64,000 nucleotides of DNA from Halichoerus grypus (GCF_964656455.1 NC_135715.1:42170603-42234602); one strand, 5' to 3'; positions 10,830-22,550 are shown, counted from the first letter of the stretch. Notes: generated by a model not told the origin, from the sequence alone. Translations and numbers: made by a program.

Positions 10830-12050
10830 AGATGAATGAAACAAGATAAAGTTCCCAGAAACAGAACTGGATATTTAGATCAACTGATTTTTGACAAAGG
10901 GCCAAAGCAATAAAAAAGGGAAAGGAAACTCTTTTAAACAAATAGTGCTATAAAAACTGGATGACTCTGTAGGGAAAACAGGGGAATATGGATATTTATC
11001 ACACATCATAAACAAAATTAAACTTAAATGGATCACAGACTCAAATATTAAAACATAAAACTTGCAGAAGAAATCCTAAAATAAAATATCTGTGAACCCT
11101 AAGGTACAAAATTATTTTTTAGATCAGAATTAAATTGTGTCTCTACAAAAATTAAAACCACTTGTCTTTCAAATGATAGCATTAAAAAAGGAACGTGACA
11201 ATAGGATATATACTAGCAATACATATATCTGATCATGAGCTACAATGTACAATATATAATGAATTTTTACAACTTAATAAGAATACAAATAACATAATAA
11301 AGAATCACTACACATTTTGATAAAACTACAAATAACCAATATGCAAACAAGTAAGTTTTCAACATCACTAGATATCAGGGAAATAAAAATTAAAATAACC
11401 ATGAGATATCATGACACATTCACTGGAATGGTTAAAATTAAAAAGAGTGACATTACTGAGGAAGGTGCAGATATGGAGCAACTGGTGCTAATGGGAATAT
11501 AAATAGTATATCTTTGTAAAACTATCAGTTCTGCCATTTCACTTTTTGATATTAATAAGGGAAATGAAAGCAAGTAGCCACACAAAGATCTGTATTCAAA
11601 TATTCATGAGTTTTATTTCCAAAAGCCAAAACCTGAAAATGACCCAAATATCCGTCAACAGGTGGAGAGATACACAATATATGGTATGTCCATATAATGG
11701 AATGCTATTTAGCAAGAGATAGAAATGAACTACTAATAATCATAACAGGAATAAATCTCAAATTCATTATGGCTAATGAAAAAGTGTAATACATTTGAAG
11801 TGATTCAATTGATTTCATGAAATACAAACTCATCTATAGTTTAGTGGTTGCCTAGAACTAGAGACAGAGGGACAGACAGACTTCAAGGAATGTGAGGAAT
11901 ATTTGAGATGATGGAAATGTTCTGCATCTTAATGGTGGCGGTGACTTCCTCAGTGTACATAACATCAAGACTTACTGACTTGTACACTTTTAGAAAATGC
12001 AGTTTATTTGTGCAAATTCTTCCTCAATAATATCTATAAGAAAAAATACA
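10830..12050 (+). mobile_element. L1 fragment: ORF2 C-terminus plus 3' UTR, plus strand
   Basis: C-terminal ORF2 sequence is recognisable ('gatatttagatcaactgatt', 'aaccatgagatatcatga', 'ggaatgctatttagcaaga'), followed by an old L1 3' UTR ending in 'aagaaaaaa' near 12045. A 61-codon frame (11317-11502) is a piece of ORF2. Divergence from the L1 at 17455 and many stops suggest an older insertion. Confidence 0.75.
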
Positions 12051-12339
12051 AACCCTTGGAATTTGTTCATGTTATCAAGCTACCTCTGCATATTTGTTCT
12101 ACATAATTTTTTTTAAAAACCTTTAGTATTATATTATATATATACTTTATAAGACATATTGTTATATGACTTATAAAGTCTAAGGAGTGTTGCAATTTGT
12201 TTGGGCTGTGTGTGCTTGTCCATTTAATCTTCTTGTAGGCAAAGTTTATAGAGTTCCTTCCAACCTAACATATGAATTTGTCCTCTTATCTTCATAATAG
12301 GAAAAAAAAGGGAAGAAAGTGACATTGTGTGGATGGGTG

Positions 12340-13090
12340 TTATGTTATATAAGGTGAACTAGAAAGCCTCTCTGAAAAGACTTTGTTAAAATGAGAAAAA
12401 GATGAATCCACAAGAGAACATGGTAAGTGCAAAGGCAAAGGCTCTGAGGCAGAAAAAAAAAAAGAAAAAAGAAAAAAGAAAAATCTGGCATTTCTGAGTT
12501 CAGCAAGAGAGTGAGTGTATCTGACAGAGTGTGTGAAAATAGTTTTATTAGAAAAGAAAAATAAAGATCAATAGGGCTCAATCATATAAGAATTTATAGG
12601 TCATAAGAAAGTTCGAATTTGATTTTGAAAAAGCTTTGATGGTGTTGAGGAAGGAATGAAATATGATTGCATAGGCTGTAGATGAACAGGGTATAAAGTA
12701 CAAAGAGAGTAATCATGGAGAGTGTTAATGTCATCTGATGATGAGTTTGGAGTATGGTGTTAATAGTGGAGCTGTTGAAAAGTGGTCAAATTTGGAACTT
12801 TTTGAAGGTAAAGCTAACAGGACTTGCTGACATTTGGACATGGATTGTAAAGGAAAGAGAAGAACCAAGAATAATTCCTAGATTTCAGTGGCATAAATAG
12901 GTGAGTTTTCATGCTGTTTATTGAGCTGAGAATACATAGGTTAGGAATAAAGGTTGAAGAGAGAAATAAAAGCTTCATTTTGAACTTACTAAGTTGAGAT
13001 GCCTGGTAGATATTTAGGCAGTGATGGTATGTGCACAGTTGGATAAACAGGAAGAAACTGTATATTTGGGAGTCATCCAATGGTAAATTT
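12340..13090 (-). mobile_element. L2 (LINE-2) fragment, minus strand
   Basis: In antisense it carries L2 ORF2 and 3'-region landmarks: 'gaaagcctctctgaaaaga', 'gtgcaaaggcaaaggctc', 'acaggacttgctgacatt', 'aagttgagatgcctggtag' and 'ttgggagtcatcc'. An A/AAAG-rich insertion or expansion (12452-12481) interrupts it. The minus-strand frames here (12581-12345 and 13080-12814) are decayed L2 coding pieces and not host genes. L2 is ancient and inactive in placental mammals. Confidence 0.7.
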
Positions 13091-13429
13091 TTATAAATCC
13101 ACAGAAATGGATGAGATGAGCAAGTAGCAAGGCAAAGTAGAAGACCGACTCCCAGAGATTTCTTCTAGATTCAGAGAAAACTACAAGGCTACAGAAGTCA
13201 TTGTTTTTATAATGGAATTTCTTTGCTAATACATTATGAATCGTTTTATAATTGAGATTTTGTTATTAAGCAAATATTAAATTATTTTAGTATATTTATA
13301 AAGAGAATAAACATTTAGTAATATTCATAATAGTAATAAATAGGACATATATATGTATCAGTCTTAAAAATCTGAAGGGAGAAATTATATATACAGATTG
13401 TATAGCACATTATAATTTTCTAAAAGATT

Positions 13430-13545
13430 TTAATATCCATTGTATCATTAAATTTCTCAACAACCTTAGGGTAAAGCAATTAATATCTTAATTTTACCCA
13501 TGAGGAATTTAATGCTTATAAAGATGAAGCACCTTGTCTGGATGA
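13430..13545 (+). mobile_element. MIR fragment
   Basis: Degenerate match to the MIR core in the order '...ctcaacaacctta', 'attttacccatgaggaa', 'gatgaagcaccttgtctgg', corresponding to the 'ctcacaacaaccct...cagatgaggaaactgagg...taacttgcc' landmarks of MIR. MIR is an ancient tRNA-derived SINE amplified by L2. Confidence 0.55.
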
Positions 13546-13638
13546 GAAAAATAAATCAATGGAGTTTTTCCTCAGATAATAGATTAACTGAACCTCTTAT
13601 GCAAGTTTAAAATAATATTTTAAGTCATACTACTTTTT

Positions 13639-13811
13639 TGAGAGAGAGAGAGAGAGGGGAGGGGCGGAGGGGCAGAGGGACAGAGAGAGAGAATAGTAAG
13701 CAGACTCCATGCCCAGTGCAGAGACTGATGGGGGCTCGATCTCATAACCATAAGATCATGACCTGAGCAGAAGTCAAGAGTCAGATGCCCAACTGAGCAC
13801 CCAAGCACTCC
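13639..13811 (-). mobile_element. Can-SINE, minus strand
   Basis: GA-rich tract and degenerate inverted head, with a perfect 17-bp TSD 'aagtcatactacttttt' (13622-13638 and 13812-13828). The purine tract contains four G-runs (13656-13679) that fit a G-quadruplex pattern. Confidence 0.92.
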
Positions 13812-13984
13812 AAGTCATACTACTTTTTAAATTGTTTCTTTAATAACAGGATCTCACAAAAAAGAAGCATTTTATATCTGTACAACAGAAAGGAAAATAG
13901 AAAAATTAAAAAAAAAATTTTAAAAATTAAGAAAAAAATTATTTGGGCAATGTCACCCAGCATTTTCTAAAACATGTCCTTTTT

Positions 13985-15070
13985 AAAAACATAAACCTAA
14001 TTTTAAAAAATACTTCTGGATTTACAGAAAAATTACAAAGATAATACAGAAACTTTCCATGTCCCTGTACACACTTTCCCCTATTATGAACATTTTACAA
14101 TACTATATTTTGTACAATTATTGAGCCAATATTGATCATTATGGTAAAGCTATCCTTTATTTAGATTTTCTTTTTACCTAATGTCCACTTTCTGTTTCAA
14201 AATTTTATACAGGATATTGCTTTACATTTAATTGTCATGTCTCCCTAGGCTTCCTTTGTCTGTGACAGTTTGTCAAATTTTCTTTGTTTTTAATGACTGA
14301 CAGATTTGAGGAGTATTAGTCAGGTACACTGTCCCTCCACTGGGATTTTTCTAATACATTGTTCTAGTGGTTAGACTGGGGTTCTGAGTTTAGGGGAAGA
14401 CCATGGAAGTAAAGTACCATTTTTTATGACATCACATCCAGTTTATATGTCTTATGTATATATCAACATGTCTTATCACTGCTGACATTGACATTAATCA
14501 CTTAGCTGAAGTAGAAACCCTATTTCTGTCAGCTTTCTCCAATATGAAGTTACTCTTTTTTCCCCACTTTTCCATACTCTGTTGTTTGGCAGGAAGTTAC
14601 TATGTTCAATCTACACTGAGGAGTAAGGAGTTATGCTTCACTTCCATGAGAGCACAGTATCTCCACAAATTGTCAAGGATTTTTCGGTACTAGAGATTTT
14701 TCCCTTCTCCATTTATTTGTTTGCTTGCTTGCTTCTTTGCATCAGTATGGACTCATGGATATTTATTTTATACTTGGGTTACAATCCAATACTATTTCAT
14801 TTTGTTTCTCAAATTGTTGCAGCTTTGGATATAGGGTGCTTCTTCAGTTGGATCCTGTATCGCTTTGACATATCACATCACATAGGGGGGTGGGAGGGTG
14901 GGATGTGCTTTACGAAGGGCATTTTCTTAATTTTTGACATTATAAGACCCTACAGGTACATCCTGTATATTTCTTGCACCAGTCCTAGAATAGGCCATTT
15001 CTAACAAGGAGTTCAGGTTTCTTTCATGGAATAATTACCATTAGGATTATTCTAGACTTTTCCTCTTATT
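13985..15070 (-). mobile_element. Old L1-derived sequence, minus strand (subfamily unresolved)
   Basis: It contains a common mammalian repeat sequence that I associate with the 3' region of old L1 elements in antisense: 'aaaattacaaagataatac', 'attgtcatgtctccctaggc', 'gatttgaggagtattagtca', 'gttagactggggttctgag', 'agtatggactcatggatatt' and 'gcaccagtcctagaatag'. The plus-strand frames here (14454-14693 and 14633-15004) are accidental. The repeat nature is clear; the exact family is less so. Confidence 0.55.
14885..14902 (+). other. Canonical G-quadruplex motif
   Basis: G6-T-G3-A-G3-T-G3: four G-runs of at least three with single-base loops, the pattern associated with very stable intramolecular quadruplexes. 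It lies inside the old L1-like sequence in an otherwise AT-rich region. Confidence 0.85.
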
Positions 15071-15257
15071 TATGTGTAATCTTCCACTCCAACAGTGATA
15101 AATATGTATCTCACCATCCACTATCAATTTATGCCACCATTTTATTCTTATTTTACATTTAGATAAATTTATTTCAATTTGCTTATTTATTTATGAAATT
15201 TAAAAAATCTACTGACATAGATCTTGGAAACTATAATTCTTTGAAATAAAATATCAT

Positions 15258-15480
15258 CGGGGCGCCTGGGTGGCTCAGATGGTTAAGCATCTGCCCTCGG
15301 CTCAGGTCATGATTCCAGGGTCCTGGGATCGAGCCCCACATCGGGCTCCTGGCTCAGCAGGGAGTCTGCTTCTCCTTCTCCCTCTGCCTCTCTCCCTGCT
15401 CATGCTCTCTCTCTCTGTATCTCTATGTCTCAAATGAATAAATAAAATCTTTAAAAAAATAAAAATAAAATAAAATAAAA
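15258..15480 (+). mobile_element. Can-SINE, plus strand
   Basis: Full order: 'ggggcgcctgggtggctcag' head, CT-rich middle, 'aataaataaaatcttt' and a long (AAAAT)n tail. TSD 'aataaaatatcat' at 15245-15257 and 15481-15493. The 15493-15302 minus-strand frame is a shadow of this SINE. Confidence 0.96.
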
Positions 15481-15493
15481 AATAAAATATCAT

Positions 15494-16540
15494 GAAATGG
15501 TAGAATCACTTTAAGCATGAGATGGGTGAATCAAATGATTTATGACATTAAGAAGGTGGTAGGCGATAATTTCAAATGTGAGAATGTATATTCATACATT
15601 AGGATTAGTTTCTAGTTACATCTGTAAGTATTAAGGTTTTATTATATATTATTTTAGTAGCAAATATTTATTTATTCTCATGTATACATAATGGGCTATA
15701 GCTTTGAAAAAGACCTTTTTCTAGTATGGGTGTAATTTTTTGTTATATGAAGAATATTTTTCAAGTATTAATAAGAATCAAAGAAAACAACTGTAAATCA
15801 AGTCCATTTTCTTGAAAACTGGATTTTGAATTCACAAATATCTAGGTCACAATAATAAATATCTTCCATGCAACATGCTCAGAATCACATTTCATTCTGT
15901 TGGTAATTCAAAATTTATACAGATATTTGAAGATATATGGGAACATTTTCCCATAAGTCATGTGTTGTTTTAAAGTAAAGTGTTTGCTAGAAAAATATAT
16001 AAGGAACTGAACATGTTCAAAATTGATATATATGTACTACCTGATATGATAATTATTTGCTTCTTATTAAATAATAAAAATAATTCACAAAATGGTTTGA
16101 CACGAGAACACATGAACAAATCAACTAACCAGGTAATAAATATTTGCTTCCTCTTATATTTTGGTAAGTTGTTTAGGATTTGAAAGATCTGATGGTCATG
16201 AAAGATGCAGCATACAAAATTTGAAAAAATAGCTTTTAAAACTATCATTCACACATCCTTTCAAATGAATGGTGTTTATCTTGTCATTTGCCTTGTTCTA
16301 CCCTGATTTCATTAATATCTTTTGACTGTACTGTCACTCCTTTGTATCTAATTCTTTTCATGTGTTACACATCTTCTGCAGCTATAAAATATCAGGCGTG
16401 CATTGCTGTTTATACAAATTAGGTCACAGTTCAGAAAAAAATGCCATGTTAATATGTCTACTTACTGAAAAAATAATATGTGTCTTATTTTGTCAAAATA
16501 CATACATAATTTCTGTATAAAAGTATAGATAGACAGTTCA
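15494..16540. other. No feature recognised
   Basis: AT-rich unique-looking DNA. Overlapping frames at 15980-16183 (+) and 16248-15970 (-) lack any domain I know and look like chance. Confidence 0.6.
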
Positions 16541-16544
16541 ATTA

Positions 16545-16915
16545 GGGTTCTGTCTTAATTGGTTGGGATGGCTATATACCATAGGCTGGGTGGCTTAAAT
16601 AACAGAAATGTACTTCTCACAGTTCTGGAGGCTAGAAGCTTGAGATCAGAATGCAGCTTTGTCAGGTTCTGGTGAGGGCCCTCTTTTGGTTTGCAAAGGC
16701 TAACTTCTCATTATATCCTTGCACAACAGAAAAATTAGCTAGCTCTCTAGTCTCTTCTTATAACAGGCACTAATCTCATTCATGAGATCCCATCTTCATG
16801 ATCTTATTATGTCTCAAAGGCCCCATCTCCAAGTACCATCTCATTAGGGAGTAGACTTGAACATATGAATTTTGGGAGGACACAGACATTTACTACATAA
16901 CAAATTCCATCACAA
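16545..16915 (+). repeat. Old mammalian interspersed repeat (family unresolved)
   Basis: It carries landmark strings of a very common mammalian repeat: 'ggctgggtggcttaaata', 'tctcacagttctggaggct', 'ctggtgagggccctctttt', 'cactaatctcattcatgaga', 'caaaggccccatctcc' and 'aattttgggaggacacagac'. I am confident it is a dispersed repeat but cannot assign it safely to an LTR, DNA or LINE family. Confidence 0.6.
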
Positions 16916-17141
16916 TTCAATTGGAACAATGGGGTTTACAGATAATTAAAACAAATCATTCAAGGAAATAAATTATCAGGCCTTGTCAGGCTAGAATTAA
17001 TGATGTTTCAACAATATGCAGAAAAATATATAGTAAGAAAAATTTCTATACATACCGCATAATTAGTGTATGTTCTTGACTGAACTTTTCTGATGCCCAA
17101 TTATTTTAAATTCCTTAAGAGAAAATATTAGCTGATACAAG

Positions 17142-17343
17142 TTTTTTTTTTTTTTTAAGATTTTATTTATTTACTTGACAGACAGAGACAAAGCGAGAGA
17201 AGAAACACAAGCAGGGGGAGTGGGAGAGGGAGACGCAGGTTTCCCACTGAGCAGGGAGCCCGATGTAGGGCTCCATCCCAGGACCCTGGGATCATGACCT
17301 GAGCTGAAGGCAGATGCTTAATGACTGAGCCACCCAGGCACCT
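17142..17343 (-). mobile_element. Can-SINE, minus strand, 'gtcattaag' subtype
   Basis: T16, GA-rich tract with 'acacaagcagggggagtggg', and inverted head 'atgactgagccacccaggca'. TSD ctgatacaag (17132-17141) and ctgatataag (17344-17353), one mismatch. It belongs to the subtype missing one G in the A-box region. Confidence 0.95.
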
Positions 17344-17454
17344 CTGATATAAGTATTCTGGTAAGATTGGCACCATTAGAGAGGTACATTTATGGATATC
17401 AATACTTTTAAAAGTAAAGAATCATCACATTTCTTTCCAAAATCATTTAATCAA

Positions 17455-19199
17455 TAAATTGAAGATGACACAAACAAATGGGAAGATACATCATGTGTGT
17501 GGATTGGAAAAATTAATTTTGTTAAAATGTCCACATTGCCCAAAGCAACCTAATGCAATCCCTAACAAAATACTAGGTATTAAGGAGGGCACGTACTACA
17601 TGGAGCACTGGGTGTTATACGAAAACAATGAATCATGGATCACTACATCAAAAACTAATGATGTATTGTATGGTGACTGACATAACATAATAAGTAAAAT
17701 TAAAAAAAAAAAAGAAAAAATACTAACAGCATTTTTCACGGAACAAGAACAAATAATTTTAAAATTTGTTTGGAACCACATATTTCAAGATATGCTACAA
17801 AGCTATAGCAATCAAAACAGTATGGTACCAGCAAAAAACAGACACACAGACTAATGGAACAGAATTGAGAGTCCAGAAATAAACTGACATCTACAAGATC
17901 AATTAATCTATTACAAAAGTAGGGAACAATATACAATGGGGAAAAGATAGTCTCTTCAATAAAAGGTACTCAGTGGACAGCTACATGTGTAAGAATGAAA
18001 CTGGACCATTTTCTTACATCATATACAAAATTAAACTCAAAATTGATTAAAGACCTAAATGAGAGACCTGAAACCATAAAATTCCTAAAAAAAAACAAAC
18101 CAAACCAAAACAAAACAAAACAGAGGCAGTAATCTCTTGGATGTTGGTCTTAGCAAAAGACTTACAGATATGTCTCCTCGGGCAAGGGAAACAGAAAGAT
18201 AAACTTTGGGACTACACCAAAATTAAAAGTTTTTTACACAGCAAAGGAAAAAAATCAACAAAACAAAAAGGCAGCCTACTAAATGGGAGATTTTTGCAAA
18301 TGATGTATCTGATAAGTGGTTAATATCCAAGATAAATGAAGAACATCTACAACTCAATGCCAAAAAAATCAAACAATCTGATTAAAAAATAGGTGGAGGA
18401 CCTGACAAGACATTTTTCCAAAGAAGACATTCAGATGGCTAACAGCCCCATGAGAAGATGTTTAACATCACTAATCATCAGGGAAACGCAAATCAAAACC
18501 ACCATGAGATATCACTTTATACCCGTCAGAATGGCTAGTGTCGAAAAGATAAGAAACAACAAGTGTTGGCGAGGATGTGGAGAAAAGGAACCCTCGTGCA
18601 CTGCTGGTGGGAATGTAAATTGGTCCAACCATTGTGGAAAACAGCATGGAGGTTCCTCAAAAGTTAAAAATAGAAATACCATATGATCCAGTAATTCCAC
18701 TGCTGGGTATTTACTCAAAGGGAACAAAAACACTAATTCAAAAAGATCTATGAACCCCATGTTTACTGTAGCATTATTTACAACAGACAAGATACGCAAG
18801 TAATGCAAGTGTCCATCAACAGATGAATAGCTAAAACAGATGGTATATTTATACAATGGAATATTATTTGGCCATAACAAATAATGAAATCTTGCTATTT
18901 GCAACAACATGAATGAACCTAGAGGGTATTATGCTAAGTGAAATAAGTCGGACAGAGAAAGACAAATACCATGTGATTTAACTTATATATACAATCTAAA
19001 AAACAAAACAAAACAAACAAAAAACCAGACTCTTAAATACAAAGAACAAACTGCTGGTTGCTGGAGGGCAAGTGGGTGAGAGGATGGGTAAAATAGATGA
19101 AAAGGATCAAGAGGTACAAACTTCATTATAAAAGAAATTAGTCATGGAGAGAAAAAGTACAGCATGGGGAATAGTCAAGACTATTGTGATAAAAAAAAT
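17455..19199 (+). mobile_element. L1 fragment: ORF2 C-terminal half plus 3' UTR, plus strand
   Basis: ORF2 sequence runs from 'atgggaagatacatc' through 'gctatagcaatcaaaacag', 'ttgggactacaccaaaatt', 'catgagatatcactttatac', 'gtgttggcgaggatgtgga' and 'gtccatcaacagatgaatag', then a 3' UTR with 'gactcttaaatacaaagaac' and an A8 tail at about 19191. The longest frame (18393-18686) is the ORF2 C-terminal region; a frameshift after the 'cgaggatgtgg' block ruins it. The minus-strand frame 18910-18512 is its shadow. A younger L1 tail is inserted at 17576. Confidence 0.88.
17576..17716 (+). mobile_element. Young carnivore L1 3' end nested in the older L1
   Basis: The insert matches the tail of young carnivore L1s ('tggagcactgggtgttatac', 'aacaatgaatcatggatcac', 'tgtatggtgactgacataac') and ends in an A-rich tail. 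TSD 'aaaatacta' at 17567-17575 and 17717-17725. The surrounding ORF2 sequence resumes seamlessly on both sides, so this is a 5'-truncated 141-bp L1 insertion into an L1. Confidence 0.88.
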
Positions 19200-20249
19200 G
19201 ATTCAATCATTTGTCTTTCTTTACTCACACAATTTGCAAATTTTTTCTTCAGAGTCTCTTTCAATAAAAGGAGTAATTATTTGATCGCAACCTAGGAAAA
19301 AAAGCATGTCAATTGCTTCAGTATCTAAAATTATTAAAAAATAAAGCATGCCAATTGGTTAAATGTATAAAATTACCAATTGTTAAAATGTGGCTTTGAT
19401 AAAAGTGTTTATCAATTCCTGCAATGAGGAAGATAAAGCAATTTTGTAAGAAACAATTCAGAAAAAATTTATGTTGACATTCATTCTTGAGTGAATTTCA
19501 ACTTAAATTATGATCAGTTCAGGAAACAGAAACCAAAAATTATCAATAAAGAAAATTTAATATGAGGAATTGTTAGGTACTGAATATACTTTTAAAAACA
19601 AAAGAATACTAGCATGTCACAGAGATATCATCTGAAGGAAGTTGCTATGCCTCCTTGGACTGGGGGTAAAAGTGACTATACTTCAAATTATTAAAAGTTT
19701 TAAGATTGAAGGAAGACTCTTGCAGAGCTGACACTCATATATCTGAGTAGGGAGGGCTTTTTGAATTTGAACTCAAAGGAGAAGACTAGAGAATGCAGAC
19801 CTTTGAGAGGAGCACAGACCAGCTGGGGCTAATTTTGCTGAGAGGGCAATACAGTGCTTTTTTTTTTGGATTCAAGTCATGTTAAAAACACACTGCCACT
19901 GTCATAAGGAAGAATTGCTAAGGTGATATTCATAGGAGCAGGAAACAAAATGGAAGGAGTAAATGCTCTTCCAGCATTCCAGTTTTCCTCTACCACCCAC
20001 TGTTGGCTAAATTTTACAAAGAGACAGCGATCTGAGCAGGTCTGTGGACTGCAGTGTCTCAACACCAGGATCACAAACCTGCTGAGAAGGGTGGTTTTGA
20101 TGATGAGAGACAACAGCATACCAAAGGGTTAGTAACTTAGTAACTTTGCCTGTTACTAAGCACCTGGGCATGCACTTCTACAATATTTCAACTTCCTTAC
20201 TACAATAAAACAACTTTTGCTTTCACTAACAACATGTACAACTAGCATT
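19200..20249. other. Mostly unassigned; part may be an old interspersed repeat
   Basis: The first 300 bases look unique. From about 19515 to about 20140 the texture ('aggaaacagaaacc', 'ccacccactgttggctaaat') resembles an old dispersed repeat, but I cannot name it. Frames at 19923-20132 (+) and 20119-19877 (-) overlap each other and have no known domain. Confidence 0.4.
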
Positions 20250-20455
20250 AAAGGGACAGGTCATAAATAATTTAGTCCCTATGGGCCACATAGGGTCTGA
20301 TGCATATTCTCCTTTTGTTGTTGTTACTGCTGTTTGTTAGTTTTTTCATAACCTTTTAAAATGTATAAAAACATTCTTAGATTGCATCTGTTTCAAAACA
20401 GGCGGAAGGGTGGATTTGACCCATGGGCTGTTTTTTCCGAATCCCTGCTTTGTAT
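20250..20455 (+). mobile_element. Old non-autonomous DNA transposon (MER/hAT-like), copy 2
   Basis: Same family as 9700-9935 but carrying more of its right half: 'aaagggacaggtcataaat', 'ccctatgggccacataggg', 'caaaacaggcggaaggg', 'gatttgacccatgggctg', ending near 'ccgaatccctg'. The middle is replaced by a T/G-rich segment. Confidence 0.55.
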
Positions 20456-21084
20456 AATCAAAAATGATCTCACTCGCTCAAAAAACTGAGAAGACACAAA
20501 GTCCCAGTAGTCATTACTTTCCATTTATGAGAGGCAGTTGTCATAAATTCCCCTATCCATTTCTGGTATTTCTTATTTACTTCTCATTCTGGTCATAGCT
20601 CCAGCTGAACATTCTTTTACTAAAGACAAAATTGTTAAGTTAACTTCCAACAATATGTCTATCAAGTAATAAAAATGGGGATAGACATTAATTTGTTAAG
20701 AGTTAAAAATCTATTTATACAAATAATAATGAAAGTATGATACATGTAGCTACTATGTTCCTCATTTTTATAACTGATTACAAGGTTATAATTGACACCT
20801 GTAACTTTCTGTTTCTATTACTCACTCTATGCTCTCTTTGTCCTCAGTTCCATGCAGTTCATGACCCAGATCTTCATTTGCATTCGTGAATTTTTCTTTA
20901 GTTGCTATAACTTGTCATTATCTTTTCTCTTGGATATAAAAGTACTAAAGAGTGTCCCATAATACTCTCTGGGTTCCAAATTTAGTCCTCTCTGTTACTA
21001 TTTACTATTGTGAGGCAGCAAATTAATATCCACTTGGTAATCTGGATCACTCATCCAAAATATAAAAACCAAAAACGAAACTGT
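20456..21084. other. No feature recognised
   Basis: AT-rich sequence without a domain, tail or terminal repeat that I can identify. Confidence 0.55.
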
Positions 21085-21350
21085 GTTGTTTGTTTCAGGA
21101 GCACAAGAAACGCAAAATGGCCAGTGGCAGTCCCACCTCTAATTATGTGGAACCACTATTGTTGGTTGCATTGGTGGAAACATTCTCCTTTGGGATCTAA
21201 GACCTTCAAATCAGCACTGCTCAAGGTGGCAGGAGTAGGAAGCAAAAATATGTTTCGTGGGTTATTAGTTAAAATATCAAGAGAAGCCAATCTCCCTTCT
21301 GTTCTAGCCCCGTGTATCCTGGCTAAGGGAGATACAACATTGCATACAAA
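21085..21350 (-). mobile_element. Second ERV-L-type fragment (integrase/dUTPase spacer region)
   Basis: This aligns with the antisense ERV-L sequence at about 478-660 of this window. Both carry 'gtgg.agtc..a..tctaa', then 'tggaa...aacca', then a shared 'ggtggaaacattc'-type block, then 'ggagt/gggac...' and a run ending 'ccctt/cccc'. The 115-codon plus-strand frame (21010-21357) is therefore most likely an accidental sense reading of an antisense viral fossil. Only about 265 bp is recognisable and no LTR is visible. Confidence 0.5.
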
Positions 21351-21359
21351 TCTCTAATT

Positions 21360-22545
21360 CAGGGCGTATACTGAATCCTTTAAAATAGAACATTATACAT
21401 CAATCGTCTTTCATAACGTTAACCGAGATCATAATTTTTTTCTAATCAGAAAAATACTATTTCTAGGTATCTATGTGTATGTGCATCTGTCTACCTATGT
21501 TTCTCCTCCCTTTCAAATTTATACAGGGAATGCCATTCTTTATTAATTTAGGTTAACTCTGTGCCATATTATGTTGACTATTTTTTTAACTGCAACAACT
21601 TAACAATGGGAACAGCACTGTAATAAATATATTATATTAATTTTACATCCTGCTTCCAGTAGAGCAACTGCTGTACAGCTGGTAGCTTCAACAGCTGCTA
21701 TGGAAGGAGTGCAGCCTATTTTTTTTAATCTTAATTTGTTTGTACCCAGAGGACAGTTGAAATTAGTCCAATAATAACAATTAAAACATGATAATTGATC
21801 TTCAGTGCTTCAGGGCTCATAACAACATTTGTCTTTTATAATGTTGGGTTTTGAACTTGATGCATAAAATATGAAGAAGATAAACAGTGAGACACAGAGG
21901 GCAAAGTCAGTTTGTGAGGTAAATAAAAGCCCTTGAGAAATAAGAGATCAATAAGAAGATCCAAAAATGCCTAAGCTGATGATTACACCATAATTTCTGG
22001 TTCATAGAAGAAAAAGTTTAAACACCTTTAGAGATCTCCGAACAAAAATAGTCAGGTTACTTACAAAGACTGATGAACATCATGAATATACCATGAATAC
22101 ACTTTTGTATCAATTATATTTGTTTTTGAGGCCAACATCCCGTGGTAATCTTAATTGATGATGACAAAAAGAGCTATAGGACATAAAAGCTTATGTTGTT
22201 TATTTTTAAGTTGCAGTTCTTGATTGAATTGTTAACTATTTTGAAATATATTTGTAAAAATGGCATAAAAACAATTTGCAGACATATATCTTAAGCATCT
22301 GTAACACAATAATCGAAGAAGAGGGGAGTCCCTTATTGCTGGACAGCTGGAACTTGTTTTAGTCCAGTGGTTATTCTTCAACATTGACTTACCGTATCAT
22401 GTAACTCCTTCCCATATCACTCTTTATGTAGTAAAATACTTTGCATTTTACCTAAAAGATATTCAGGATTTTACCAAAGATTAAACAAAAGCAGGGTACA
22501 TGAGATGCATTACTACAGAAGTGACACAGCTAATGTGTAAAAAGT
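21360..22545. other. Unique-looking DNA with a candidate conserved non-coding block
   Basis: No repeat or gene is recognised. The segment 21640-21840 has higher complexity, two CAGCTG E-boxes (in 'tgtacagctgg' and 'caacagctgct') and an 'aataataacaat' SOX-like site, a texture often seen in conserved enhancers. Conservation cannot be judged from one sequence. Confidence 0.35.
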
Positions 22546-22550
22546 CCATA

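Noticed and set aside
12814..13080. 88-codon minus-strand frame
   Set aside because: Decayed L2 ORF piece; L2 landmarks surround it.
14633..15004. 123-codon plus-strand frame with hydrophobic stretches
   Set aside because: Lies in old antisense L1-like repeat; hydrophobicity comes from T-rich sequence.
15302..15493. Minus-strand 63-codon frame with Arg/Glu-rich sequence
   Set aside because: It is the antisense reading of a Can-SINE; near-identical peptides appear at other SINEs (45781-45518, 17376-17167, 28602-28820).
18512..18910. 132-codon minus-strand frame
   Set aside because: Exact shadow of L1 ORF2 C-terminal sequence on the plus strand.
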